From Dactylosporangium sp. AC04546 (lineage in GTDB: Bacteria > Actinomycetota > Actinomycetes > Mycobacteriales > Micromonosporaceae): a stretch of DNA of 64,000 nt. Position numbers and translations under genes: made by a program. The DNA lies in the NCBI RefSeq assembly GCF_022095675.1, contig NZ_JAHYSG010000011.1, positions 1-64,000 of the forward strand. The letters run 5' to 3'. Below the pieces are notes generated by a model, which saw only the letters and a list, made by a program, of their open reading frames with translations, searched no databases and was not told the origin of the DNA. Below are positions 25,280 through 34,976 of this stretch, in pieces; the stretch's first letter is position 1; every line of letters begins with the position of its first letter.

Positions 25280-26230
25280 GTGCAAAGACCCGAGGTCAGT
25301 GTCGTCATCCCGACCCGCAATCGACCGGAGCTGGTGGTGCGCGCCGTGCGCAGCGCACTCGCCCAAACGGTGCAGGACATAGAGGTCGTCGTCATTATTG
25401 ACGGGCCCGACCCGGCCACGGTTGCAGCGCTGGAGGCAATCGGCGACGAGCGGGTTCGCCCGATCGAGCTGCCGGCGTCCGGCGGCGCCCCCGCGGCGCG
25501 CAACCACGGCGTCGACGCGGCGAACGCCGACTGGGTCGCGTTCCTCGACGACGACGACGAGTGGCTGCCGGAGAAGCTCGCCACCCAGCTGGCCCGCGCC
25601 CGCGCCGCAGATGTGCCGCTGCCCATCGTCGGCAGCCGGCTCTACATGCGCACGCCGCGCGCCGAGCTGATCATGCCGCGCCGGGTGCCGGCGCCGGGCG
25701 AGCCGATCAGCGAGTACCTCGCGGTCCGCCACGGCTTCTTCCACGGCGACGGGTTCATCCAGACCTCGACGATCATGGCGCCGACCGTCCTGCTGCGGAA
25801 GGTGCCGTTCGCCGTCGGGCTGCGCCGCCTCCAGGAGCTCGACTGGACCCTCCGCAGCCTCCAGGAGGAGGGCGTGGACCTGATCTACGCCGAAGAGCCG
25901 CTGGTGATCTGGTATGCCGACGAGAACCGCCCGCGGATCAGCTTCGACGCGCCGTGGAAGCAGTCGCTGGAGTGGCTCCAGCAGACCCGGCCGCGGGTCA
26001 CGCCGCGCGCCTACGCGGCGCTGGCGATGAGCGTGGTCGGCTCGATGGCCGCGGCCAGCCGCAGCCCGCGGGTCTTCTTCGACCTGCTGCGCGAGGCGCG
26101 GCGGCACGGCAAGCCGAGCTTCACCGACTACGTGACGTTCCTCCAGGTGTGGCTGGTCCCCGCCGGCCCGCGCCGGGTCGTGCGCGACTTCTTCCTGAGC
26201 CGCCGCGGCAAGGACGCGCCGGCCCAATGA
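25280..26230 (+). CDS. Family 2 glycosyltransferase
   Basis: The 316-residue protein starts at GTG 25280; TTG 25271 is possible. It is a GT-A fold: VSVVIPTRNRPELVVRAVRSALAQT at the start, VVIIDGPDP near 38, GGAPAARNHGVDAA near 68 and FLDDDDEWLPEKL (nucleotide-metal motif) near 87. It transfers a sugar from a nucleotide donor to a cluster intermediate on the cytoplasmic side. It is coupled to the next gene by an ATGA overlap. Confidence 0.93.
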   Translation: MQRPEVSVVIPTRNRPELVVRAVRSALAQTVQDIEVVVIIDGPDPATVAALEAIGDERVRPIELPASGGAPAARNHGVDAANADWVAFLDDDDEWLPEKLATQLARARAADVPLPIVGSRLYMRTPRAELIMPRRVPAPGEPISEYLAVRHGFFHGDGFIQTSTIMAPTVLLRKVPFAVGLRRLQELDWTLRSLQEEGVDLIYAEEPLVIWYADENRPRISFDAPWKQSLEWLQQTRPRVTPRAYAALAMSVVGSMAAASRSPRVFFDLLREARRHGKPSFTDYVTFLQVWLVPAGPRRVVRDFFLSRRGKDAPAQ

Positions 26231-27684
26231 CCCGTTCCCGCCTGCTGACCTTCGCCGGCGCGTCGGTGGTGGTCGCGTTGCTGGCGGCCGGCCTGGAGTA
26301 CGGCCGTACCGACTCCGCCGGCCAGTCCGCCGCCGCGTTCGCCGCGGCGCTCATCGCGATGGCCGTGGCCGGCCTGGCCCTGAGCCTGCCCGGCCTGTCG
26401 CTGCAGGGCGGCGTGCTCGGCGGCCTGTTCGTGCTCGCCGGCATGCTCACCTGGACCTCCACCGACCGGCCGATCGTCATCTGGGCGGTCCTCGGGGTGG
26501 AGGTCGTCGTCTTCGCCGTGTGGGCGTGGCCGTGGCTGGCCAACAGCCGCTCGCTCCCCCGCCTCGGCGCCGCCTGGCTGGGCCTCGCCTACTGGATCTT
26601 CGGCATCCTGGGCGCCCTGCTCGTCGCCAACGTCAAGGTGGCCGGGCAGCGGGTGGCCTACGCCGGGGTCTTCACCCTGGCGGTGCTGGCGATCGTCGCC
26701 ATCACCTCGAAGAAGCGCAGGGACCTCAGCGTCGGCATCGCGGCCGCGATCCTGCTGGGCATCGCGGCCCTGCTGCTGGTCGGCGCGGGCAGCCTCTTCG
26801 ACGCCCGGCACGCGATCCCGGACAACGCCTCGGCCCGCTTGATGACCGACCGCTTCTGGGGCGGCCCGGGCCTGTACTACCACCCGAACTCGCTGGCCGG
26901 CTTCATGGTCATCGCCGGGATCCGGATCGGCTTCGACCGGGCGTTCGCGGCCTGGCAGCGCTTCGGCGTGGCCGCCCTCGCCGCGCTCGTGCTCTCGATC
27001 AGCGACTCCCGCACCGGCTTCGTCTTCGCCACCGCGGCCGCCGGGCTCTACCTGGTGGTGACCCTGTGGCGCCGGTGGAAGGGTGAGGCCGACGCCGAGC
27101 GCGGCCGGTCCGGCTGGATCGCGATGGCGACCCCGTTCGTCGTGCTGGCGATCGTGTTCACGGTCGGCGGCGGCAGCCAGTTCCTGTTCAAGGACCGCTT
27201 CAACCCGGGCGGCGGCGATGCCACCAGCGGCCGCACCGACACCTGGCGGCAGGTCTGGGTCGACTGGAAGGCCGCCGGCTGGGCCGAGAAGGCCTTCGGC
27301 GACGCCCGCACCTCGCGCGCGGTCGTCGAGCGGCTCGACGACGGCAACCCGCCCGAGGGCCCGCGCCGCCAGCTCAACACCGACAACGCCGCGGTGGGCG
27401 CCTTCCGCCGCGGCGGCGTCCTGGGCGCGGCCGCGTTCGGCGTCGGCCTGGCGCTGCTGCTGTGGCACGCCGCCCGCCGCCGCCGGGACGGCTCGCTGCC
27501 GGCGCTGTGGTTCACGGTGGCCGCGGCGGCCGCGGTCCCGACGATCGCGACCGAGGACTGGGTGCTGGGCGGCACGAACGGCGCCATCTGGCTGGTCCTG
27601 GTGGCGGGCGAGACGTTCACGACCCGCCGCCCGGATCCGGACCCCGCCGAGGCCGAGCCGGTCGCCGAGCCGGCCGCCTCGTAG
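26227..27684 (+). CDS. O-antigen ligase/Wzy-like polymerase
   Basis: The 485-residue protein starts at ATG 26227, overlapping the GT2 stop. It has about 12 membrane segments; a soluble loop near 190-220 ([18 protein letters not shown]) and [10 protein letters not shown] near 260 match the Wzy_C/WaaL pattern, where His-x-Asn and Ser-x-Thr-Gly blocks are common. It probably joins or transfers undecaprenyl-linked repeat units at the outer face of the membrane. It is convergent with the gene at 27685, one base apart. Confidence 0.82.
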   Translation: MTRSRLLTFAGASVVVALLAAGLEYGRTDSAGQSAAAFAAALIAMAVAGLALSLPGLSLQGGVLGGLFVLAGMLTWTSTDRPIVIWAVLGVEVVVFAVWAWPWLANSRSLPRLGAAWLGLAYWIFGILGALLVANVKVAGQRVAYAGVFTLAVLAIVAITSKKRRDLSVGIAAAILLGIAALLLVGAGSLFDARHAIPDNASARLMTDRFWGGPGLYYHPNSLAGFMVIAGIRIGFDRAFAAWQRFGVAALAALVLSISDSRTGFVFATAAAGLYLVVTLWRRWKGEADAERGRSGWIAMATPFVVLAIVFTVGGGSQFLFKDRFNPGGGDATSGRTDTWRQVWVDWKAAGWAEKAFGDARTSRAVVERLDDGNPPEGPRRQLNTDNAAVGAFRRGGVLGAAAFGVGLALLLWHAARRRRDGSLPALWFTVAAAAAVPTIATEDWVLGGTNGAIWLVLVAGETFTTRRPDPDPAEAEPVAEPAAS

Positions 27685-29481
27685 CTATCGGGGGCGCACG
27701 GCCCAGGTGACTGTGCCCGCCGTGCCGCCGGGCCAGCTCGGGGGCAGGTAGAAGGCGCACCCCTTCGGCGGGTCGATGCACAGCACCGCGTCGACGCTGT
27801 CGATCGGCGCCGCCGGCATGTCGGGCTGCAGCGACTGGAGCGAGACGAAGTCGCGGTCCGGCAGCAGGACCCACCAGGGGTACTCCCAGGTGTTGTAGCC
27901 CTGGAGCAGGCCGATCCGATGCGCTCCCGCCGCACGCATCGCGGCCGCGGCGGTCGTGTAGTCCTGCTGCCACCCCGGCCGGCGGACGAAGCGCTGCTCC
28001 AGCTCGGGCGTGGTGAAGATGTTGTCCTGCCCGACCAGGCGGCGCGGCCAGCCGACCGACACCGCCGCCGCGCCCGCCAGCGCGCCGACCGCCAGGACAC
28101 CGGTCATGGTCCAGGAGACAACCCGACGGCGGTTGGCCAGCAGGGCGTCGACCCACAGGGCGGCCAGCGGCGCGCCCAGCAGGAGCAGGAACAGGATCAG
28201 CCGGTTGCCCCAGGGCTGCCACTTCACCGTCACCACGTAGGCGAGGACGGCGAACCAGAAGACCCCGGCGTACAGGCGCGGCCCGCCCCGGCGGAACAGC
28301 AGGACCGCAGCGCCCAGCAGGACCAGGGCGCCCTGGATCGGGAAGGAGACGCGGTCCTCGTCCGGTGGCCAGGAGCGGTACGGGTAGGTGGCGCCCCAGT
28401 AGGTGATGTCGCGGTCGGACGGGTCCACGCCCAGCAGGCCGGCGACGCCCTTGATCGCGCCCGACCCCACCGGGCCGAGCGGCGTCTGCAGCGCGGTCTC
28501 GGTGATGCGCAGCGCGTTGACCAGGACCGCGGCCGGGTCGTGGCGCTGCATCGAGATCGAGTCGCGCAGATGGCCGGGGCCCAGCGGGTGATCGTAGGTG
28601 GTCTGGACCCGCCACAGGTACGGCCCCGACAGCAGCGCCATGCCGGCCACCACCGCCAGGCCGCACAGCACGCCGCGCACGGCACCCCGCCGGACCTGGG
28701 CGACGCACCACACGGCCACCAGCGGGCCGGCCGCGAGCAGGCCGGTCGCCTTGGTCAGCAGGGTCAGCCCGGCGGCGGCGGCGATCAGCAGGGCCGCCGG
28801 CCACGGGGTGCGGCGGTGCAGCTCGTCGAGCACCAGCGTGGCCACGGCCCCGACCCAGAGGGCGACCACGAGATCGGTCTGGGTGCTGGTCGCCTCCAGC
28901 AGGACCATGGGTGCGGTACCGAAGACGAGCGCCGCGACCAGCTGCGCCCGGCGCGCCCCACCCAGCTGCGCCGTGATCCGGGACGCGATCAGCGCGCCGC
29001 CGACGCCGGCGGCCAGCTGCACCAGGTTGTAGAGCGCGTCACCCCCGGTCAGCAGCCGCAGGTGCAGCAGCAGGTACTCGGCGCCGGGTGCCATCGCCAG
29101 CTGCCGGTCGGCGATCGTCGGGTAGAAGTCGACGTTGCCGTGGGCGGCCCAGTGCTCGATCTTCGGCAGGTGGTAGGTCTGCGAGTCGAAGTTGTTCGGC
29201 GGCGCGACCAGGGCGACCACGAGATCGGCCAGGAAGAACCCACCGAGCGCGACCACCATCGATCGCTCCAGCCGCCCGAGGTCGCGCCAGAACGGGCGCC
29301 AGGCCGGGCGGGCACGGCGGAGCGCGACGACCGCGAAGCCGAGGCCGAGCAGCCACAGCACGGCCACGGAAGCACGGTGCAAAGCGTCGAAAAGGGACAG
29401 TGTCTCGACGGCCAGCACGGCCACGACGGCCACGACGATCCCGGCGCGGATCAACGCGAGTCGGGTCGGCGCGATGATCAC
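27685..29481 (-). CDS. GT39/ArnT-like membrane glycosyltransferase
   Basis: The 598-residue protein starts at ATG 29481, overlapping the previous stop (ATGA). It has 11-13 membrane segments with the GT-C signature: first external loop PPNNFDSQTYHLPKIEHW near 92, an acidic/aromatic DFYP site, and a C-terminal external domain of about 120 residues. Such enzymes use polyprenyl-phosphate sugars as donors. The acceptor is unknown, probably the polysaccharide or a wall protein (inference). Confidence 0.85.
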   Translation of the reverse strand: MIIAPTRLALIRAGIVVAVVAVLAVETLSLFDALHRASVAVLWLLGLGFAVVALRRARPAWRPFWRDLGRLERSMVVALGGFFLADLVVALVAPPNNFDSQTYHLPKIEHWAAHGNVDFYPTIADRQLAMAPGAEYLLLHLRLLTGGDALYNLVQLAAGVGGALIASRITAQLGGARRAQLVAALVFGTAPMVLLEATSTQTDLVVALWVGAVATLVLDELHRRTPWPAALLIAAAAGLTLLTKATGLLAAGPLVAVWCVAQVRRGAVRGVLCGLAVVAGMALLSGPYLWRVQTTYDHPLGPGHLRDSISMQRHDPAAVLVNALRITETALQTPLGPVGSGAIKGVAGLLGVDPSDRDITYWGATYPYRSWPPDEDRVSFPIQGALVLLGAAVLLFRRGGPRLYAGVFWFAVLAYVVTVKWQPWGNRLILFLLLLGAPLAALWVDALLANRRRVVSWTMTGVLAVGALAGAAAVSVGWPRRLVGQDNIFTTPELEQRFVRRPGWQQDYTTAAAAMRAAGAHRIGLLQGYNTWEYPWWVLLPDRDFVSLQSLQPDMPAAPIDSVDAVLCIDPPKGCAFYLPPSWPGGTAGTVTWAVRPR

Positions 29482-29873
29482 CGCGCCAACTTACCCGACC
29501 GTGCCCGCCACAGCGCCGCCACGAGTCCCAGCAGCACCAGGGAGCCGCCGAGGGTGAGCACCAGCCGCCAGTAGCCCTCGCTGACCAGGTCGGCGGTGTC
29601 GTCGCCGGGCCCGGAGACGGCCGCCTCGACCGTCGCGCCGGGTGGCAGGTCACCAAGGTTGGTGAACGACACCGCGGCCACGTCGAACGGGCCGGCGAAG
29701 CGGCCGCGGCAGCGGTAGGTGTCGCCGTGGCGCCCATACGTCTCGAAGGCGCAGGCGGTGACGGTCACCGTCCCGCGGGTCTGGTGCCGGTCGTGCAGCA
29801 CGCCGCGGACGGCGATCGTGAGCAGCCCGGCGACGCCGAGCAGCAGCAGCGCGGTGACCCCGATAGTCCGCAC
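29478..29873 (-). CDS. Small two-TM membrane protein
   Basis: The 131-residue protein starts at ATG 29873. Membrane segments at 5-24 and about 103-122 flank an external domain with two cysteines (VTACAFETYGRHGDTYRCRG) that may form a disulfide. It overlaps the GT39-like gene by 4 bp, suggesting an accessory role for that enzyme (inference). DUF3592-like in outline; not firmly recognised. Confidence 0.75.
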   Translation of the reverse strand: MRTIGVTALLLLGVAGLLTIAVRGVLHDRHQTRGTVTVTACAFETYGRHGDTYRCRGRFAGPFDVAAVSFTNLGDLPPGATVEAAVSGPGDDTADLVSEGYWRLVLTLGGSLVLLGLVAALWRARSGKLAR

Positions 29874-29888
29874 CGCGCCACGGTACCT

Positions 29889-31151
29889 CTACAGGCGCTC
29901 GACCGTTCGACCGCGGCAGCGGTTGCGGGTGTCGAAGATGTACCGCGCGTGCTCCTCGACCATCGCGTAGTCGAAGTCGTCGTGGTCGGTGAGCAGCACG
30001 ACCGCGTCGGCCGCCAGCACCTCGACCGCGTTGAGATCGACCAGCGTCACGCCGCCCAGGGTGCCGACGTCGCGCGGCGAGGCGTGCGGCTCGATCGCCC
30101 GCACGTCGGCGCCGAGGTCGACCAGCAGCTCGGCGACCGCGCGGGCCGGCGACTCGCGCAGGTCGCCGACGTTGCTCTTGTAGGCCAGGCCGAGCAGCAG
30201 GATGCGGCTGCCGTTGACCGGCTTGAACCGGGTGTTGAGCCCGGCCGCCAGCCGCTGCACGACGTAGCGCGGCATCCCCTCGTTGACGTCGTTGGCCAGC
30301 TCGATGAACCGGAACCGCTGCCCGACCTCCCGCTTCACCTGCCACGACAGGTAGGACGGGTCGATCGGCAGGCAGTGCCCGCCGACGCCGGGCCCGGGGT
30401 CGAACGCCATGAACCCGAACGGCTTCGTGGCCGCGGCGCCGATCGCCTCGCGGACGTCGACGCCGAGCTGGTTCGCCACGATCGCCAGCTCGTTGACGAG
30501 CGCGATGTTGATGTGCCGGAACGTGTTCTCGAAGAGCTTGGTGAGCTCGGCGGTGCGCGGCGCGGAGACGGGCACCAGCCGCTGCACGAAGCGCTGGTAG
30601 AAGCCGACGGTGGCGGCCAGCGACCGCTCGTCGATGCCGGAGACCAGCTTCGGCGTGTTGTCCAGGTGCCAGGTCGGGTTGCCCGGGTCGATCCGCTCGG
30701 GGCTGTAGCCGAGGAAGAAGTCGTCGGGGGTGCGCAGGCCGCTGGCGTGCTCCAGCAGCGGCCGCAGCACCTGCTCGGTGGTGCCGGGGTAGGTCGTCGA
30801 CTCCAGGATGACCGTGCAGCCGGGGCGCAGGTGCGGCGCCAGTTGCAGCGCGGCCCGCTCGATGTGGCTGATGTCGGGCACCCCGTCGGTGAGCGGCGTC
30901 GGCACGGTGATCGCGCAGACGTCGAAGCCGGCCGCGTCGGCGTAGTCGTCGCTGGGCCGGTAGCGCCCGGTCTCCAGCGCCCGTGCGAGCCGCGCGTCGG
31001 GGATGTCCTCCACGAAGGACAGCCCGGCGCCGAGCGCCTTGACGCGGTCGGTGTCGGTGTCGAGACCGACGACGTCGTCGCCCGCCTCGACCGCTCGGAT
31101 GGCCAGCGGCAGGCCGACGTAGCCCTGCCCGATGATGACGACTTTGCCCAT
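29889..31151 (-). CDS. UDP-sugar 6-dehydrogenase (WecC/WbpA/TuaD type)
   Basis: The 420-residue protein starts at ATG 31151: AGGA lies 5 nt upstream, while ATG 31157 is too close. GQGYVGLPLA is the NAD site; ITVPTPLTDG, ESTTYPGTTE and FLGYSPERIDPGN are family blocks; the catalytic Cys is in GVGGHCLPIDPSYLSW near 260; LGLAYKSNVGDLRESPA near 318 is the C-terminal UDP domain. It oxidises C6 of a UDP-HexNAc or UDP-hexose to a uronic acid, giving the polymer an acidic sugar. A 2-acetamido substrate is likelier from the motifs, but not certain. Confidence 0.92.
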   Translation of the reverse strand: MGKVVIIGQGYVGLPLAIRAVEAGDDVVGLDTDTDRVKALGAGLSFVEDIPDARLARALETGRYRPSDDYADAAGFDVCAITVPTPLTDGVPDISHIERAALQLAPHLRPGCTVILESTTYPGTTEQVLRPLLEHASGLRTPDDFFLGYSPERIDPGNPTWHLDNTPKLVSGIDERSLAATVGFYQRFVQRLVPVSAPRTAELTKLFENTFRHINIALVNELAIVANQLGVDVREAIGAAATKPFGFMAFDPGPGVGGHCLPIDPSYLSWQVKREVGQRFRFIELANDVNEGMPRYVVQRLAAGLNTRFKPVNGSRILLLGLAYKSNVGDLRESPARAVAELLVDLGADVRAIEPHASPRDVGTLGGVTLVDLNAVEVLAADAVVLLTDHDDFDYAMVEEHARYIFDTRNRCRGRTVERL

Positions 31152-31174
31152 GATCATCCTAAGGTGGGAACACT

Positions 31175-31205
31175 CGACCCGCCGGTACGCAGGACCGGCG
31201 GGTCG
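31175..31205 (-). terminator. Hairpin after the secreted protein gene
   Basis: CGACCCGCCGGT (31175-31186), loop ACGCAGG, then ACCGGCGGGTCG (31194-31205) form a perfect 12-bp stem directly downstream of the stop at 31219 and before the dehydrogenase gene. It may partly terminate the upstream transcript. Confidence 0.7.
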
Positions 31206-31218
31206 AACGCGGTGATGG

Positions 31219-31953
31219 TTACGGCGTGCGGCGGCGGCGCGTCACGAGGGCACTGCCGGCCAGCGCGGCCAGGCCGAGCAGGCCGGCCACCACGTCGGCG
31301 CCGTAGGTCCTGTGCTCCTGCCGGTGCTCGGCGGCGGCGCCGGCCACCAGGCCACTCTCGGACGCCGACAGCCGGAACGGCGACCAGCCGCCCCAGAAGG
31401 GCCCGAAGAAGCGGGCCGGGCGGTCGGCGTCATGGTCGTCGTGCCGGACCGGGCTGCCCAGCGGCGTGCCGGCGAAGAAGTCGTCACCGCCGAACGTGTA
31501 GCTGCGCCAGGCGAGCACGCGCACGGTGACCGCGGCCGACTCGCCGGACTTCTTGCCGGTGACCCGGATCCGCGCGTAGCCGGGCAGGCTCAGCCGCACC
31601 TTGGCCGAGAACTTGCCCTTGTCGTCGGCCCGGCGGTCGCCCTTGACGCTCACGCCCCACGGGTTGTCGTAGGTGCCCGAGTTCGGCGTGATGCGGTACT
31701 TGACGCTGATCGAGATCGGCTCGCCCGGCAGGAATCGGCGCCCCGAGAGGCGCACCGCGTCGCCCGTCTGGATCGAGGCCGAGCTGACCCGGATGGCCGG
31801 TTCCGGCGCGGGATAGGCCGCGTTCATGGCCGTGGCGCCGGCCGGGTGGTGCCCTTCCTCCTCGGCCTGTGCGGCGGTCGGTGCGCCGAGGACGGCCGCG
31901 GCGACGATGGCGCCGGCGACGGCGGTCAGTGCGGATGCTGTTCGAGCTCGCAT
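31219..31953 (-). CDS. Secreted, membrane-anchored protein with beta-sandwich domain
   Basis: The 244-residue protein starts at ATG 31953. A signal peptide (1-30, ending AQAE) is followed by an Ig-like domain (about 50-150; ASIQTGDAVRLSGRRFLPGEPI, GKFSAKVRLSLPGYARIRVTG). An Asp/His-rich spacer precedes a C-terminal hydrophobic stretch and RRRR tail, like a sortase-substrate tail but without a clear LPXTG. It is probably displayed at the surface together with the polysaccharide. Confidence 0.82.
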   Translation of the reverse strand: MRARTASALTAVAGAIVAAAVLGAPTAAQAEEEGHHPAGATAMNAAYPAPEPAIRVSSASIQTGDAVRLSGRRFLPGEPISISVKYRITPNSGTYDNPWGVSVKGDRRADDKGKFSAKVRLSLPGYARIRVTGKKSGESAAVTVRVLAWRSYTFGGDDFFAGTPLGSPVRHDDHDADRPARFFGPFWGGWSPFRLSASESGLVAGAAAEHRQEHRTYGADVVAGLLGLAALAGSALVTRRRRTP

Positions 31954-32035
31954 TAGCTGGCTCCCTCTCGTCTCCCCGGACTCACGTTAGCCCGCAAATC
32001 CACCCGATAGGGGTGATTCGGACTAAGCGCAACTT

Positions 32036-33784
32036 TCACTTCGAGCACGCCTCGCCGGGCCGGACCTGGGCCGCCCACGGGCTGATGCCGGGCGTGGTCA
32101 CCAGCCGCGGCGTGACCCGGCCGCGGCGCAGCGGCCCACTGATCAGGGCGAGCTTCACCGTGCTGCGGGCGCCCGGGGCGAGGTCGACGGTGAAGACCGC
32201 GACCGTCCGGCCCTTGTCTACGCCGGTACCGAAGTCGACCGGCACCCCGTCCTGCACCGCCGCGACCGGCGTCCCTCCCGTCGGCGCGTACACCATGACG
32301 TTGGTCCGCACGGTGTACTCCCCCGCCAGCCCGAGGCCGAGCACGCTGCGCGGCAGTCCGGTGCGGGGCGCGTTCGAGCCCAGCGTCACGACCACGCCGA
32401 GCTGCCGCGAGCCGTCCTCCAGGCACGGCCCGACGCTCAGCTCGACCGAGCGGGTCAGGTAGTAGCCGAGCTTCGCGCCGGTGCCGTCGTCGAGGAACAC
32501 GCCGACGGTCGGGCGCTCGCCGTCGTCCTCGGGCAGCGTGCCGGCGAACACCGTCCCCGCGATCGCCTGCTGCTCCTCGGGGTGGGCGCTCCAGGCCAGC
32601 AGCCGCCGCTCCCCCGCCGCGCGGCTCAGCGCCCGGTACAGCTCGCCGCTGGCGGCGGTCCGGGTCACCAGGCGGTCGAAGACGGCCCGGGCCGCGCCGG
32701 CGAAGTAGGCGTCCTGGTCCGCCTCCGCGCCGATCGTGAGGTACACCTGGGACAGCAGTTGCCGGACCGCGTTCTCGGCGGTGAGGGCCGGGCCCGACGG
32801 CACCGGGACCGGGCCGGTCGCCCGCAGGAGATAGGACAGCGCGACGGGGTCGGTGGCGAAGACGCCGTCGACCGTGCGGCCGGAGCGCACGCGGTACATC
32901 TCCCGCGCGAGGGCGGCCGCGGTCGGGAAGTCCGGCGTGAGGTTCACGTCGGCCGGGAAGCGCCCGAGCCGGTCGGTGTAGAGCTCCTGCTGGTCGGGGT
33001 CGAGCGGCAGCACCGGCGCCGGGAACGTGCCGAGCGTCGTCGCCGCCGTGCCCTGCTCGACGATGCTGATCGCGCCGTGGTCGGCCCGGAGCACCACGAA
33101 GGCACCCGGCATGCCGCCGGTCGCGCGCACCTCGGCCAGGTTCTGGAACAGCACCAGGTAGGTGCGGGGGCCGTCGATGCCGAGCAGTCCCGGCAGCAGC
33201 TCGGCGGCCCGCGCGGCGGCCGGCAGCATCGGCGCGACCCGGTCGAGGCCCGCGATCACCCGCTCGACGGCCGCGCGGATCCGCGGGTCGAGGCCCTCGT
33301 GGTCGAGCGCGCCGAGCCGGGCCCGGGCGTCCCGGGCGACGGCGACGGCCGCCTCGATCCGCGGGGCGGCGGCCCGCACCCGCTCCAGCGCCGGGCCCGG
33401 CTCCCGGACGAACCCGGACAACCCCTCGGCCGCGTCCAGCAGCGGCGGCAGTACCTGGCCGGCCAGCGCGTCGACCGCCCCCGCGACCACCGAGACCGCG
33501 CCGAGGTCGTCGCCCGCCGCCGGCAGCGAGCGGCCCAGCCACCAGCTCGGCCCCCGGGTGTCGGCCCGCGCCTCGCCGGTCTGGCGGCGCAGCTCGGCCG
33601 CCGTCTCCCGGGCCGCCCGCAGGTCGCCGGCCCGCACCTGGGTCTCCAACTCGCCGACGAGCGTCGCCGCGCGCTGGAGGTGCCCGGCCGCCGACGACGC
33701 CACGGTCGCCAGCCGCAGCCCGGCACCGGCCACCACGAGCACGAACACCACGACACCGGCGAGCACTTTGCGTTTAGTCGACAC
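32036..33784 (-). CDS. DUF4012 domain membrane protein
   Basis: The 582-residue protein starts at GTG 33784, behind GGAGGAGGTG. One membrane segment (8-26), a helical region (30-180), then the DUF4012 core: YLVLFQNLAEVRATGGMPGAF near 208 and VNLTPDFPTAAALAREMY near 277. DUF4012 proteins are often encoded in actinobacterial exopolysaccharide clusters; their activity is not established. The start overlaps the GT4 stop by 11 bp. A weak hairpin with one bulge near 31998-32019 may end the operon. Confidence 0.9.
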   Translation of the reverse strand: MSTKRKVLAGVVVFVLVVAGAGLRLATVASSAAGHLQRAATLVGELETQVRAGDLRAARETAAELRRQTGEARADTRGPSWWLGRSLPAAGDDLGAVSVVAGAVDALAGQVLPPLLDAAEGLSGFVREPGPALERVRAAAPRIEAAVAVARDARARLGALDHEGLDPRIRAAVERVIAGLDRVAPMLPAAARAAELLPGLLGIDGPRTYLVLFQNLAEVRATGGMPGAFVVLRADHGAISIVEQGTAATTLGTFPAPVLPLDPDQQELYTDRLGRFPADVNLTPDFPTAAALAREMYRVRSGRTVDGVFATDPVALSYLLRATGPVPVPSGPALTAENAVRQLLSQVYLTIGAEADQDAYFAGAARAVFDRLVTRTAASGELYRALSRAAGERRLLAWSAHPEEQQAIAGTVFAGTLPEDDGERPTVGVFLDDGTGAKLGYYLTRSVELSVGPCLEDGSRQLGVVVTLGSNAPRTGLPRSVLGLGLAGEYTVRTNVMVYAPTGGTPVAAVQDGVPVDFGTGVDKGRTVAVFTVDLAPGARSTVKLALISGPLRRGRVTPRLVTTPGISPWAAQVRPGEACSK

Positions 33785-34976
33785 CGCCGACCACCTCCTC
33801 CACTCGATCAGGGGCGGTGAGCACGCGCAGCGCGCGGTAGAAGCCGGTCCGGCGGCGCTCGAGCGCGTCGGCCGCGTAGCCGCCGGCCCGGGCGAGGTTG
33901 CGGGCGGACGCGGCCGCCATCGCCTGGGGGTCGGCGACCAGCGCGGTGATCGCGTACGCGAGGGCCACCGGGTCGCCCGGCGGCACCAGGTGCGCGCCGG
34001 AGAGGAGCTCAGGGGTGCCGCCGACCCGGGTGCCGATCGCCGGCAGGGCGCGGGCCATCGCCTCGATGAGCGCCCGGGGCAGGCCCTCGGTGCGTGAGGG
34101 CAGCACGAACAGGTCGGCGTCGTCGAGGTAGCGCCGCACCGCGGTCCCCGGCGGGACGGCGCCGGCGAAGGCGACCCGGCCGCCGAGCCGCCGCTCGCGG
34201 ACCAGGCGCTCCAGGCCGGCCCGGCAGCGGCCGTCGCCGAGGTGGACCAGGTGCGCCTCCAGGCCGGCCCGCACGAGCATCGGCAGCGCCTCGATGAGCG
34301 TGTCGATCCCCTTGTACGGCGTCTCGAGCGAGCCGACGGAGACCAGCCGCACGGCGACCTTCGGCGAGCCGGGCGGCCGTGGGCGCTCGACGAACGCGTC
34401 CGCGTCGAGCTGGATGCTGGAGTAGGCCGCGGTGATCGCGCCCGGCGCGGCCGGGTAGCGGGACTGCAGCGCCCGCTCGGTGACGTAGGCGACCGCGGAC
34501 GCGTCGCGGCACTGGGCCCGCAGCCGGGCGGTGAACCAGGAGCGCAGCAGCGGCCGCAGCGGGTGGCGCAGGGCGCCGGGGGCGAACACGTCGTACGGGT
34601 CGCCGACGACCTCCAGCGCGAACGAGCGCCGCAGCCGCCGGCTCAGCAGCGCGCCGATCGCCGACGGCACCCGCAGCAGCACCGCGTCCCCGGGGGCGAG
34701 ACACGAGCGCATGGCCGCCCGGATGCGGCGCAGGCGGCGAAGGTACTGCACCGGCCCCACGTAGTGCGGCACCGCGTGCACCTCGACGCCGTCACCGTCG
34801 ACGCGCAGCGCCCCGGGCGGGCGCCCGGTGCGCTCCTGCACCCGGGCCACCACGCGGACGTGGTCGAAGACCGTCCGGTACCGCTGCCAGAACTCGTTGC
34901 CGGCACCGGTGGTCGTCCACACCCGCCCGTCGGGCGTGCGCAGGTAGCGCTGCTCGGTGCTGACCACTAGGCGCAC
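33774..34976 (-). CDS. Family 4 glycosyltransferase
   Basis: The protein has 400 residues from GTG 34976 (VRLVVSTEQRY); GTG 34967 is an alternative. It has a GT-B fold: SVGSLETPYKGIDTLIEALP near 240 opens the donor half, HLGDGRCRAGLERL near 268, and PSRTEGLPRALIEAMARALP near 320 has the EX7E pattern of GT4 enzymes. It adds one sugar to the lipid-linked repeat unit at the cytoplasmic face. It overlaps the genes on both sides in the operon. Confidence 0.92.
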   Translation of the reverse strand: MRLVVSTEQRYLRTPDGRVWTTTGAGNEFWQRYRTVFDHVRVVARVQERTGRPPGALRVDGDGVEVHAVPHYVGPVQYLRRLRRIRAAMRSCLAPGDAVLLRVPSAIGALLSRRLRRSFALEVVGDPYDVFAPGALRHPLRPLLRSWFTARLRAQCRDASAVAYVTERALQSRYPAAPGAITAAYSSIQLDADAFVERPRPPGSPKVAVRLVSVGSLETPYKGIDTLIEALPMLVRAGLEAHLVHLGDGRCRAGLERLVRERRLGGRVAFAGAVPPGTAVRRYLDDADLFVLPSRTEGLPRALIEAMARALPAIGTRVGGTPELLSGAHLVPPGDPVALAYAITALVADPQAMAAASARNLARAGGYAADALERRRTGFYRALRVLTAPDRVEEVVGGVD